A stretch of 64,000 nt of DNA, from the NCBI RefSeq assembly GCF_022809125.1, contig NZ_JALGBI010000001.1:1054001-1118000 (forward strand), in the 5' to 3' direction. Each line of letters opens with the position of its first letter. Position 1 is the stretch's first letter. The notes under the pieces were generated by a model, which saw only the letters and a list, made by a program, of their open reading frames with translations, was not told the DNA's origin and did no database searches. Positions 26,196 to 34,523 of the stretch are shown here, one piece after another. The DNA comes from Variovorax terrae. GTDB lineage: Bacteria; Pseudomonadota; Gammaproteobacteria; Burkholderiales; Burkholderiaceae_C. A program made the translations under genes and the position numbers.

Positions 26196-27187
26196 AGACG
26201 AACATCGATCACCGCCTGTCGCGGCGCTGCGTGCTGCTGGGAGCCTCCGGGCTGGCGATGCTGGCTGCGGGGCCGGTCGTCGCGCAGGGCGCCGCACCGG
26301 CCAACTGGCCCGACAAGCCCATCCACTTCGTCACACCGTACCCGCCGGGCGGCCTGTCGGACCAGATCACGCGTTTTGTCGCCGACAAGATCTCCAAATC
26401 GCTGGGCAAGCCCGTCATCGTCGACAACAAGCCGGGGGCCGGCGCCACCCTGGGCACCGAGTTCGCGGCCCGCGCCGCGCCCGATGGCTACAACTTCTTC
26501 GTCGCGCCCACGGCCACGGTGGCCGTTTCGCCCTGGCTGCGCAAGGTCAACTTCACGCTCGACGACTTCGAGCCGGTGGCCAAGCTGACCTCGAGCTACG
26601 GCCTCGTCACGGCGCGCAAGGATTTTCCGTTCAACACCTACAAGGAATTCGTCGCCGCGGCCAAGGCCGCGCCGGGCAAATACACCTTTGCGTCGAACGG
26701 CGTCGGCACCATCGTGCACCTGACCGGCGTGCTGCTGCACAAGCAGGCCGACATCCAGGTCGTGCACGTGCCCTACAAGGGCTCGGTCGAGTCCATGACC
26801 GACCTGATGGGCGGGCGCATCGACGTGATGTACGACCCGGTGACGCTGCCGCGCGTGAAGGCCGGGGAGCTCAAGGGCCTGGCCACTACCAACCCCGAGC
26901 GCAACCCGGAGATCCCGAACGTGCCCACGCTCAAGGAGCAGGGCTTCGACATCGACACGCGCAGCTGGTTCGGCATGTTTGCGCCGCGCGGCACGCCGCC
27001 GGCCGTGATCGCCCGCATGGCGGCCGAAGCGCAGAAGGCCATGAACAGCCCCGGCGCGCGGCAGAGCCTGCTGCTGTCGGCGATGTACCCGGACTACGAG
27101 GGCTCGGCTGCGTTCGGCCAGCGCGTGCGCGAGGACAGCCGGTTCTTCAAGGACATCATCCAGAAGGAAAACATCAAGGCCGATTGA
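26192..27187 (+). CDS. Bug-family (TctC) periplasmic receptor with twin-arginine signal
   Basis: The 331-residue receptor begins with a Tat-like leader (LSRRCVLLGASGLAMLAAG) cleaved near VAQGA. The hallmarks are VTPYPPGGLSDQITRFVAD, VDNKPGAGATLGTEFAARA and APDGYNFFVA. Translation is coupled to the racemase-like gene by ATGA. It is the last gene of the module and is followed by a strong hairpin facing a convergent Bug gene. Confidence 0.87.
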   Translation: MKTNIDHRLSRRCVLLGASGLAMLAAGPVVAQGAAPANWPDKPIHFVTPYPPGGLSDQITRFVADKISKSLGKPVIVDNKPGAGATLGTEFAARAAPDGYNFFVAPTATVAVSPWLRKVNFTLDDFEPVAKLTSSYGLVTARKDFPFNTYKEFVAAAKAAPGKYTFASNGVGTIVHLTGVLLHKQADIQVVHVPYKGSVESMTDLMGGRIDVMYDPVTLPRVKAGELKGLATTNPERNPEIPNVPTLKEQGFDIDTRSWFGMFAPRGTPPAVIARMAAEAQKAMNSPGARQSLLLSAMYPDYEGSAAFGQRVREDSRFFKDIIQKENIKAD

Positions 27188-27203
27188 GGCGCCAGCGCGA
27201 CCG

Positions 27204-27233
27204 GCGCGGGGCTGCGCTCCCGCAGCCCCGCGC
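27204..27233. terminator. Bidirectional hairpin between convergent Bug genes
   Basis: A perfect 13-pair stem, GCGCGGGGCTGCG (27204-27216) and CGCAGCCCCGCGC (27221-27233), surrounds the loop CTCC, 16 bases after one stop and 12 bases before the other. There is no long T-run, but the position between convergent genes makes a terminator or RNA 3'-end protector likely. Confidence 0.6.
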
Positions 27234-27244
27234 TGGCAATGCTT

Positions 27245-28210
27245 TCACTCGAGCCGGATGTTCTTGGCCTTGATGAGCCGGCTCATGGCCTGGGCCTCGC
27301 GCCGCATTACCGCGGCCATTTCCGCCGGGGAGTTGCCGATGGCCTCGTTGCCGGTTTCCTCGATCGCGCTCTTCACGTCGGGTGCGCGCGTGATGGCGAC
27401 GATCTCCGCGTTCAGGCGCTCGACGATGGCCGCCGGCGTTGCGGCCGGCACCCAGAAGCCGACCCAGCTGAACAATTCCAGGCCGGGGTAGGTTTCGGCC
27501 AGGGTCGGCACGTCGGGCAGCGCCGGGTTGCGCTTGCTGCCGGTGTAGGCGATGGCGCGCAGCCGTCCGCTGCGGATGTGCGGGATGGCCGAGGGTGGCG
27601 GTTCCCAGCCCAGCATGACCTGGCCGCCGATCACGTCGGGCGTGGCGCTTTGCTTGTAGGGCACGTGCAGCAACTCGATGCCCGCCGTGTCCTGCACCAG
27701 CTCGAAGCCGACATGGGCCGTGCTGCCGGGTCCGTAGGAGGCGAAGCTGATCCGTCCCGGGCTGGCCTTGGCCATCTGCACGAGTTCGCGCAGGTTCTTT
27801 GCGGGAAAGTCTTTGTTGGCGACGACGAAGGAGCCGCCGCGCAGCACCTCGGAGACGGGCGCGAAGTCCTTCTCCGGGTTGTAGGGCAGCTTGGGCATCA
27901 GGAACGGCGACAGCGTGAAGGGGTTGCCCGTGGCGAACAGCAGCGTGTAGCCATCGGCCGGCGCCTTGGCCACAGCGTCGGTGCCGATGGTGGACAGCGC
28001 GCCGGGCCGGTTCTCCACGACCACCGGCACCTTCAGCGCCTTGGACAGCCGGTCGGCGTAGATGCGTGCGAAGGCGTCCGAGCCGACACCGGCCGGCGTC
28101 GGCGTGATGATCTTGATGGGCCGCGACGGCCAGGCGTCCTTCTGTGCCAGCGCGGGAGCGGCGGCAATGCAGGCCGCGCCGAGCAGCAGCAGGGTGCGTC
28201 GTAGTTTCAT
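27245..28210 (-). CDS. Bug-family (TctC) periplasmic receptor
   Basis: The 321-residue receptor starts at ATG 28210 (MKLRRTLLLLG); an upstream in-frame start at 28252 would overlap the preceding gene and lacks a signal peptide directly behind it. The leader ends ALAQKDAW. The hallmarks are IITPTPAGVGSDAFARIYAD, VENRPGALSTIGTDAVAKA and PADGYTLLFA. The first is a variant with Thr-Pro-Ala in place of Phe-Pro-Pro. It is the last gene of the leftward operon that begins with an aldolase at 33325. Confidence 0.87.
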   Translation of the reverse strand: MKLRRTLLLLGAACIAAAPALAQKDAWPSRPIKIITPTPAGVGSDAFARIYADRLSKALKVPVVVENRPGALSTIGTDAVAKAPADGYTLLFATGNPFTLSPFLMPKLPYNPEKDFAPVSEVLRGGSFVVANKDFPAKNLRELVQMAKASPGRISFASYGPGSTAHVGFELVQDTAGIELLHVPYKQSATPDVIGGQVMLGWEPPPSAIPHIRSGRLRAIAYTGSKRNPALPDVPTLAETYPGLELFSWVGFWVPAATPAAIVERLNAEIVAITRAPDVKSAIEETGNEAIGNSPAEMAAVMRREAQAMSRLIKAKNIRLE

Positions 28211-28248
28211 GCTTGTTTCCTTCGGGGATAGAGGAGTCTGGCGCCGCG

Positions 28249-29448
28249 TCATGCGGCCGGGTAGGCCATGCAGTCCAGTCCCGGCACCGTGAGGCGCGTG
28301 GGGTCGTTGCTATGGGCCTGCAGCTGGTCCACCGCATAGTCGGCCACGCAGCCGGCCAGCAATTGGCGCGGGTCTTCGAGGATCACGCGCAGCCGCGTGT
28401 TGAAGGCGCGCCAGTCGTCGGGTCCCGCGATGGCGGGCAGGTCGGCCACGGCCTGGGTTTCGGGCGTGAGCACGGGCCGTTGTGCGCTGTTGGCCGCGTA
28501 GTGCGGATAGCCGTGGTACATGATCTCGCCCAGGTCGCTGATGGCCCGCGTGTAGTTCCACAGCCGGCGCATGGCGCCTTCCTGCGCGCGCACCGCCTCC
28601 AGGTCCAGCGGGCGCGCCACGGTGAACGGCGGCGCGTGCGGCGCGATGTACAGGCGCGACAGGTCGAGCCGGTGGCCTGAGGCGGCCAGGATCATGGCCG
28701 CCACGGCGTTGCTGGACCAGGTCACGCCTGCCGTAGGGCGGCCCTGGCGGCCGACGATCAGCACCATGGCCTGCGACCAGTCGATGCGGTGCCGGTTGAA
28801 CCAGTCGATCACCCTGTGCCCGGTGTCCATGCCGACCAGGAAGAACGTGGCGATCATCACCGCGTTCATCGGCACGCAGGCGCCCTCAAGGTCGCCGCGC
28901 GCCTCCAGGTACTGTTCGCGCAGGTCGTGCGCGGTGAAGCGTTCCGGGGTGGCCAGCACGCGCTCGATGTAGCGCTCGGTCACCGCGCAGGCATAGTCAA
29001 CCATGTTGGCGATGGCCGCTTCGCGCCCGCGATAGGCCGGCACGGCGATGCGCTCGCGCCAGAGCGTGGCCGAATTGGCGGCGCGTGCGCCGCGCGTGGC
29101 GACCAGCAGGCGTTCGGCCTCGCCGCGCCAGGCATCGGAGGCCGGCGCCAGTTCGCGCAGGCGCACCAGCGAGGCCAGCGCGGGCGCGAGGTGCGAGACG
29201 GCGGTCAGCTCCTTGAAGCCGCGCGTGCTGAGGCGGTAGCCTTCGATCTGCGGCGCGGCACCCGCGCCTGGGAACAGCACGAAGTCGCTGTTGGTGGCCA
29301 CCAGCAGCGGCGCATCGACCGTGGCGCGCTCGGCGGCTTCCGCCAGGTGGGCGCCGATCGACTGGCCGTTGCCGGTGTAGACGTTGAACAGGTCAAGAAA
29401 GGCCGGGTCCTGGAAGTCCTGCGGCCCGACGGTGTTGTTCTGGTGCAT
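28249..29448 (-). CDS. Uncharacterised 399-residue protein
   Basis: I do not recognise this family with certainty. The protein is soluble, with no signal peptide or membrane segment, and has a conserved-looking centre (GMDTGHRVIDWFNRHRIDWS, VGRQGRPTAGVTWSSNAVAA). It ends with a region rich in Asp, Arg and His. It lies between the EAR-repeat gene (28 bases upstream) and a Bug gene in a leftward catabolic operon, which points to an enzymatic or accessory role in the same pathway. No cofactor motif is evident. Confidence 0.72.
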   Translation of the reverse strand: MHQNNTVGPQDFQDPAFLDLFNVYTGNGQSIGAHLAEAAERATVDAPLLVATNSDFVLFPGAGAAPQIEGYRLSTRGFKELTAVSHLAPALASLVRLRELAPASDAWRGEAERLLVATRGARAANSATLWRERIAVPAYRGREAAIANMVDYACAVTERYIERVLATPERFTAHDLREQYLEARGDLEGACVPMNAVMIATFFLVGMDTGHRVIDWFNRHRIDWSQAMVLIVGRQGRPTAGVTWSSNAVAAMILAASGHRLDLSRLYIAPHAPPFTVARPLDLEAVRAQEGAMRRLWNYTRAISDLGEIMYHGYPHYAANSAQRPVLTPETQAVADLPAIAGPDDWRAFNTRLRVILEDPRQLLAGCVADYAVDQLQAHSNDPTRLTVPGLDCMAYPAA

Positions 29449-29475
29449 CTGTTGTCTCCTTCGAAGCGCCTCGGC

Positions 29476-30555
29476 TCAGAGCCGGTAGACGTGGCTGGGT
29501 GTGCGAAAGCGCACTTCGGCGCTCAGGCTGTTGGCCACCACGAGGTAGCGCTGGCCGCCCGCGTGGAAGCTGCAGGCATCGGTGCCGCCCGAGGTGGGGA
29601 ACTCCTCCACCACCGACCATTGCCCCTGGGCGTCGAGCCGGCGGATCAGCGAGTTCAGGCTGGGCTGCGGCGCTTCGCGTGTGCCGAGCAGAAAATTCAC
29701 CTGCACCAGATGGCCTTCGTCGCCATCGGCATCGGGGATCCATTCGAACTCGCGCCCGCCCGGGCCGCTGAGCGCCTGGTGCAGTGCGAAGCGTGTGCCA
29801 TTCCAGCGCAGCATCACGGTCTGATCGTGCAGGCAGGCAAAGGCCAGCCAGTCCTCGCCGCGTGCGCGGAAGTGGCAGAAGGCGCGCCCGGTCTTCTGCT
29901 CGAGTGTCTGGAAGGGCGCGAAGCGCTCGCCGTCCCAGCGCAGGATCTGCGAGGGCGCGCTCTGGTCCGCGTAGGCCAGGAAATGCTGGCCCGCGACCTC
30001 GAAGAACGCCCAGTTGTAGCCCCAGGCCGAGTCGACCTCCTGGAACGGCTCGAAGCGTTCGCCGTTCCATGCGTAGACCGTGGAGGGCGCCGGCACGCGC
30101 GGTTCGCCCGGCAGCGCCACGCCCTGGGCCAGCGCGAGGAAATGCCGCCCGCCGATCTCGCCATGCTTCCACTGCTTGGCTGCGTAGGTGTCCAGGCGCT
30201 GGAACAGCTCCAGGCGATCGCCGCGCATCTCGTAGATGTCGGACGTGGTGCGCAGGTCATACGGGCCGGCACCGCTGCGCAGGTGCGCGATGGCGACGAA
30301 CAGCCGCTCACCGATGCGGAAATGCTCGGCGTCCTCGCCGCCATGCGCCGGCAGGCGCTGGTGCAGGGTGAAACCCGCCTCGTCAGCCCAGCGGTAGACC
30401 AGGGTGTCCACCTCGCTGTTGCCCAGCATCATCGAGGCCGGCTGGCCGGGCACGTCGGCCGCGAGCTGCGGCACGACGAGGTAGCGCTCGCCGCCGTGCA
30501 CGAAGGTCTCGACCGCACGGGCGCCGTGGGTGTCGAGTTGCGCGATGCGCTCCAT
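29476..30555 (-). CDS. EAR/EPTP-repeat beta-propeller protein
   Basis: The 359-residue protein consists of about seven repeats of 45-50 residues. Each has the pattern of an aromatic-rich strand followed by IGG/VGG-x-x-YLVVA and then S-x-I-Y-x-W-x-G-x-x-F-x-x-F-Q; examples are STVYAWNGERFEPFQEV and SQILRWDGERFAPFQTL. This is the EAR (EPTP) repeat known from animal LGI1 and GPR98, which folds as a seven-bladed propeller. There is no signal peptide, so it appears cytoplasmic. It starts one base after the amidohydrolase stop and is therefore co-translated with it. The function is unknown; a binding or scaffold role for the neighbouring enzymes is possible. Confidence 0.78.
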   Translation of the reverse strand: MERIAQLDTHGARAVETFVHGGERYLVVPQLAADVPGQPASMMLGNSEVDTLVYRWADEAGFTLHQRLPAHGGEDAEHFRIGERLFVAIAHLRSGAGPYDLRTTSDIYEMRGDRLELFQRLDTYAAKQWKHGEIGGRHFLALAQGVALPGEPRVPAPSTVYAWNGERFEPFQEVDSAWGYNWAFFEVAGQHFLAYADQSAPSQILRWDGERFAPFQTLEQKTGRAFCHFRARGEDWLAFACLHDQTVMLRWNGTRFALHQALSGPGGREFEWIPDADGDEGHLVQVNFLLGTREAPQPSLNSLIRRLDAQGQWSVVEEFPTSGGTDACSFHAGGQRYLVVANSLSAEVRFRTPSHVYRL

Positions 30556-30556
30556 C

Positions 30557-31444
30557 TCAGGCCCCTTGCCAGCCGAACAGCCGCGCCGGGTTGGCGCTGA
30601 GGATCTGTTCGCGCACCGCGGCGTCGGGCGCCCATGCGGCCAGCAGGTTCAGCAGCTCGCCGGTGTCGCGCCCGCCCTCGGGGATGTGAGGCCAGTCGCT
30701 GCCCCAGATCACGCGGCCGGGCAGCGCGGCGATGATGGTCTCGGCCAGCGGCTGCAGCTTGGCGTAGTTCAGGTCCTTGGCCACGCGGTAGGGGCCCGAG
30801 AGCTTCATCCAGCCGCGCCCGCGCTGCATGGCCTCGACCAGCTGGTCGAAGTCGGCGCGCGTCAGGCCGTCGCTCTCCAGCATGTAGCCCATGTGGTCGA
30901 CCACGAAGTCGACCTCGAAGTCGGCGATGTAGGGAATCAGCTCGCGTACCACCCAGCCCGGGGTGTAGAACTGCACGTGCCAGCCCAGCGGCTGCACGCG
31001 GCGGATGCTGCGCTGGATGTAGGCTACGCGTTCGGCCAGCGGCAGCGAGGCGCGCAGGAACAGATCCAGCCGCAGCGCGCGCACGCCGCGTGCGTGCATG
31101 GTCTGCAGCGCCTCGTCGCTCACGTCGTCATCGACCATGGCCACGCCGCGCGCCATGTCGCCGGCGGCGTCCAGCGCATCGAGCATGCAGCGGTTGTCGG
31201 TGCCGTAGAAGCTGGGCTGCACGATCACGAAGCGCTGCAGGTCGAGCGCGCCGCACATCGCCTGCAGTTGCCGCAGGTTGCCGTCGGGCAGCGTGTAGTG
31301 CGGCTGCGGCACGTGCGGGTAGGGCTCGGCCGGGCCGAACACGTGGACATGGGCGTCGCAGGCGCCTGCGGGCATGCCGAAGGCGGGGGGCGTGAGCGAC
31401 GAAGGCGCACGCATGGGAGAGGAGACAAGGATCTCGTGGCTCAT
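30557..31444 (-). CDS. Amidohydrolase-family lactonase/hydrolase (PDC-lactonase-like)
   Basis: This is a 295-residue TIM-barrel metal hydrolase of the amidohydrolase-2 group that includes 2-pyrone-4,6-dicarboxylate lactonase. Metal-ligand and catalytic motifs visible are CDAHVHVFGP near residue 30, FVVDHMGYM, and the C-terminal WGSDWPHIP with the conserved Asp. The ATG at 31444 gives a 30-residue lead-in; a second ATG at 31414 is an alternative, and neither has a strong ribosome site. Together with the aldolase and two Bug receptors it suggests breakdown of a cyclic or aromatic-derived acid. Confidence 0.83.
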   Translation of the reverse strand: MSHEILVSSPMRAPSSLTPPAFGMPAGACDAHVHVFGPAEPYPHVPQPHYTLPDGNLRQLQAMCGALDLQRFVIVQPSFYGTDNRCMLDALDAAGDMARGVAMVDDDVSDEALQTMHARGVRALRLDLFLRASLPLAERVAYIQRSIRRVQPLGWHVQFYTPGWVVRELIPYIADFEVDFVVDHMGYMLESDGLTRADFDQLVEAMQRGRGWMKLSGPYRVAKDLNYAKLQPLAETIIAALPGRVIWGSDWPHIPEGGRDTGELLNLLAAWAPDAAVREQILSANPARLFGWQGA

Positions 31445-31476
31445 GGGGTGGATGTTGAAAGAAATGAAGAGAAGAA

Positions 31477-32466
31477 TCAGTCCAGCTTGACGCGCCCGGA
31501 CGCGATCAGCCGGCGGTTGCGTTCGAGTTCGGCCGCCACGGTGCGCTGCATCTCGGCGCCGTCGCCCGCCGCGGCCTCGAAGCCCTGCGCCTCCAGCGCG
31601 CGGCGCAGCGCGAGGCTGGCCATCGCGGTCCGCCAGGCGTCCAGCACGCGCTGGCGTTCGGCCGCAGGTGTGCCCGAAGGCAGCACGAAGCCAACCCACG
31701 AGCGGTAGCGGTAAGCGCCGAGCGCGGGCAGGCCGGTCTCGGCGTAGCTCGGCACCTGCGGCAGCAGCGCCCAGCGCTCGGACGAGGTGGCGGCCAGCGC
31801 GCGCAGGCGGCCGTTCTGCACGAAGGGCACGACCGGCGCGGTGACGTAGGCCATCATGTCCACCTCGCCGGCCACCAGGGCGTTCATGGCCTGCGCCTCG
31901 CCCTTGTAGGGGATGTGGCGCGCCTCGATGCCCAGCGCCTGCAGCAATTCCTCGCTCTGCAGGTGCAGGCTGGTGCCGACGCCGAAGGAGCCGTAGGTGA
32001 GTTGCCCCGGGTGCGCCTTGGCGTGGCGCACCAGCTCAGCCATGCTGGCCACGGGCAGGTCTGCGCGCACGGCGAACACGCCCGCGTTGGTGGCGGCGAT
32101 GCCCAGGGTATCGAAATCCGTCAGGGGGTCGTAGCCTGCGGCCTTGTCGATGGCCGGGTTGACCGAGGTGATGGAGGGCGACACGGCGATCAGCGTGTGG
32201 CCGTCGCGCGGCGCGCGCAGCGCGGCCTGCACGCCGATCTTGCCGGCGGCGCCGATGCGGTTGTCCACCACCACGGGCTGGCCCAGCGCGGGCGACAGCT
32301 CCAGCGCCACCAGGCGTGCCACGCGGTCGATCGGGCCGCCGGCGGGGGTGGGCACGATCAGCGTGTAGGGGCGTTGCTGCGCGAAGGCCCAGCTGGCGGC
32401 CAGCAGGCCGGGCGCCAGCGCCAGCAGGGCGCGGCGCGTGACCGGCGGGGTGCCGGGCTCATGCAT
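31477..32466 (-). CDS. Bug-family (TctC) periplasmic receptor
   Basis: The 329-residue receptor has a twin-Arg leader (TRRALLALAPGLLAASWAFA-Q). The hallmarks are LIVPTPAGGPIDRVARLVAL, VDNRIGAAGKIGVQAALRA and PRDGHTLIAVSPS. Its start overlaps the aldolase stop by eight bases. It shares the Thr-Pro-Ala variant motif with the Bug protein encoded at 27245, the other receptor of this operon, so the two may bind related ligands. Confidence 0.87.
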   Translation of the reverse strand: MHEPGTPPVTRRALLALAPGLLAASWAFAQQRPYTLIVPTPAGGPIDRVARLVALELSPALGQPVVVDNRIGAAGKIGVQAALRAPRDGHTLIAVSPSITSVNPAIDKAAGYDPLTDFDTLGIAATNAGVFAVRADLPVASMAELVRHAKAHPGQLTYGSFGVGTSLHLQSEELLQALGIEARHIPYKGEAQAMNALVAGEVDMMAYVTAPVVPFVQNGRLRALAATSSERWALLPQVPSYAETGLPALGAYRYRSWVGFVLPSGTPAAERQRVLDAWRTAMASLALRRALEAQGFEAAAGDGAEMQRTVAAELERNRRLIASGRVKLD

Positions 32467-33325
32467 GCTGGAGGGCTCCGGCCGCCGCCTCGAACGCGTC
32501 GAGCGCGGCTTTCGTCCGCTCGTGCAGGGCGGCCAGCATCACGTCGGTGTCGATGCCGGTCATGAGAAAGGGCGCCGCGCCCCGGCGCACGAGCTCGGCC
32601 GAGTACACCGGGTCGGGAACGCCGCCGATGGCCAGCGGCTTGCCCGCGCGGCGGCAGCCTTCGAGCGCGGCCTCGTGGGCGGCGCGCACGCTCGCATGGC
32701 GGAAGTCGCCCGGCACGCCGAGTTCGGCGCACAGGTCGTTGGTGCCGATGCCCAGCAGGTCCACGCCGGGCACGCGGGCGATCGCCTCGATGTTGCGGAT
32801 GCCCAGCGGGCTTTCGATCAGCAGCTTGACCGCGGTGGCCTGGTTCAGCGTCTGGTACAGCGTGGCCGGCGGCAGGCGGCGGTAGTCCACGTGCGGCAGG
32901 GTGGCGATGGCCGAGCGGTGGCCGGTGCCGGGGAAGCGGCAAGCGGCCACCACGTCGGCGGCCTGCTCGGGCGTCTCGATGCGCGGGGCGATGATGCCGG
33001 CCGCGCCGCCGTCCAGCAGGCGGCCGATCACGCCGTAGTCGCGCTCGGGCACGCGCACGAAGGGCGTCATGCCCAGGTCCAGCGCGGTGGCGCAGATCTG
33101 CGCCGCGGCGTCGATCGGCAGGGTGCTGTGCTCCAGGTCCACCCAGATGGCGTGGTGGCCGGTGGCCCGGGCCAGCCGGGCGATGTCGGGCGTGCGGCAC
33201 AGGCGCACGCCGAAAGCGGCCACCGGCAGCCCGGCGCGCAGCCGCTCCAGTGCCAGGTTGCGGGCCTTGCCCTGGAGCCAGGGATCGGGGGTTTCTCCGG
33301 GATGTTGTGTCGTCATGGAGTGCAT
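32459..33325 (-). CDS. HpcH/HpaI-family class II aldolase
   Basis: This is a metal-dependent aldolase cleaving a 2-oxo-4-hydroxy acid, usually to pyruvate plus an aldehyde or oxoacid. The 288-residue product has the family marks WVDLEHSTLPIDAAAQICAT, GAAGIIAPRIETPEQA, VKLLIESPLGIRNIEAI and LLGIGTNDLCAELG. The Glu and Asp in the last two stretches are the expected metal ligands. I chose the ATG at 33325, about 11 bases after GAGAGG; another ATG lies at 33316 and a TTG at 33334. It leads the leftward operon that also encodes two Bug receptors and an amidohydrolase. Confidence 0.86.
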   Translation of the reverse strand: MHSMTTQHPGETPDPWLQGKARNLALERLRAGLPVAAFGVRLCRTPDIARLARATGHHAIWVDLEHSTLPIDAAAQICATALDLGMTPFVRVPERDYGVIGRLLDGGAAGIIAPRIETPEQAADVVAACRFPGTGHRSAIATLPHVDYRRLPPATLYQTLNQATAVKLLIESPLGIRNIEAIARVPGVDLLGIGTNDLCAELGVPGDFRHASVRAAHEAALEGCRRAGKPLAIGGVPDPVYSAELVRRGAAPFLMTGIDTDVMLAALHERTKAALDAFEAAAGALQHA

Positions 33326-33426
33326 CGTAGGCAATGCCTCTCATATTCGGAAATACTCATTCTGGATGACAGTCCATACTTCTGGTGTATCAAGACACCG
33401 TGCCGGCTCGGGCCTGCCGCGGTGCG

Positions 33427-34515
33427 TCAGAGCCTCAGCGGATTCGCATAGCCCGTCATCTCCAGGTAGCCGCGCCCGGCTTTTTTGCCGTTGCTGTCGT
33501 ACAGGTCGCTCAGGCCCTCCCAGTAGATCGCGCCGGTGGAACTGCGGCTGTCCAGCTCCTGGTCGTCGAGCACGGCCTTCACGGTGTAGAAGTCGGCCGG
33601 CGTGCGGATCATCCATTCCACGGGATAGCTGGCCCGGCTTGCCGGGCTGGTCCAGTGGCGCTGCGGGCTGAAGGTGGTTTCGCCGGGGCTGAAGATGTAG
33701 GGGTCGCCGCGCGCGGCGCGGAACGAACCGCCGTCCCAGAGCGTGCCGCCGGCCTTGTTGCGCAGGCGAAAGGCGGTGAGCGCGCTGCCGTCGAACAGGT
33801 TCATGCCGATCCAGTCCCAGCCCACGGCCTGCGCGTCCAGCAGTTCCTCGCTCCATTCGTGGTCGAGCCAGGCGCGGCCCTCGACGGCGAAGCGTTGGCC
33901 CTTGAGGAAGATGCTGCCGCGCGCGGCCAGTTGCGGCAGGCTGTAGTAGTAGCTGGCCTGCTGCGGCTGCGGCCCCTTGCGCGACAGGCCCTGGCGGCCC
34001 TGCAGCAGCACGGGCTGGGTCGGGCTGAACTGCAGCTGCAGCGTGAAGTCGCCGGCCGGCACGGCGGCGGCGTACACGCCGTCCTGGCGCCGCAGCGACC
34101 AGTCGCGCAGCGTGACGGCGGTGTCGGCCTCGCTGGCCGAGGCGATGCCGAAGCCCTCGCGCGCGATGCGCTGGTCGTGCCAGAGCTTGCGGCCCTGCAC
34201 GTCGGTCACGGCGGCATGGGCGAACAGCAACTGCTTGGCTGCGAAGCGCGACTGCATGGCCTGCGTGGCATCCACCCGCGAGCGGAAGAAGGTGACCTGG
34301 AAGCCGAATTCGCGCTCGCCGGCCACCGCATGGCCCGTGATGTACCACCACTCGGTGCGCAGCCCGGGATGGCTGCCGAAGTCGCGCGGAAACTGCAGCG
34401 CTCGCGCCGGCAGGGCCGATGCGGCGGCGGGCCACAGCGCACCGCCCAGACCGGTGCCCAGACCGGTGCCCAGGCCGGCGGCCAGCAGGCTTCGTCGCGG
34501 CAGGCCGAGGGTCAT
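33427..34515 (-). CDS. AttH/CrtC-like lipocalin-domain exported protein
   Basis: The 362-residue protein has two lipocalin-like domains of the AttH/carotenoid 1,2-hydratase superfamily (TEWWYITGHA, FQVTFFRSR, AWLDHEWSEELL, WDWIGMNLFDGSALTAFRLR). A leader with twin Arg (LPRRSLLAAG) and a Gly-rich 12-bp tandem repeat precedes the cleavage site near ASA. AttH-type genes typically sit beside FtsX-family ABC permeases, as here, with a PLP enzyme gene between. The role is probably handling a lipid or lipophilic ligand outside the inner membrane. Carotenoid hydration is unlikely, since no carotenoid genes are seen. Confidence 0.82.
   Translation of the reverse strand: MTLGLPRRSLLAAGLGTGLGTGLGGALWPAAASALPARALQFPRDFGSHPGLRTEWWYITGHAVAGEREFGFQVTFFRSRVDATQAMQSRFAAKQLLFAHAAVTDVQGRKLWHDQRIAREGFGIASASEADTAVTLRDWSLRRQDGVYAAAVPAGDFTLQLQFSPTQPVLLQGRQGLSRKGPQPQQASYYYSLPQLAARGSIFLKGQRFAVEGRAWLDHEWSEELLDAQAVGWDWIGMNLFDGSALTAFRLRNKAGGTLWDGGSFRAARGDPYIFSPGETTFSPQRHWTSPASRASYPVEWMIRTPADFYTVKAVLDDQELDSRSSTGAIYWEGLSDLYDSNGKKAGRGYLEMTGYANPLRL
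34445..34480 (+). repeat. Three 12-bp tandem units in the AttH-like leader
   Basis: CCCAGACCGGTG is repeated twice exactly and once with changes. Read on the minus strand it encodes GLGTGLGTGLGG in the hydrophobic part of the signal peptide. Slippage here would change leader length by four residues per unit without a frameshift. Confidence 0.6.
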
Positions 34516-34523
34516 CGGTGGGC

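Noticed and set aside
33427..34515. Carotenoid biosynthesis (CrtC)
   Set aside because: The lipocalin-like domain is shared with AttH, and no other carotenoid gene is present. The context is an FtsX-type ABC system.
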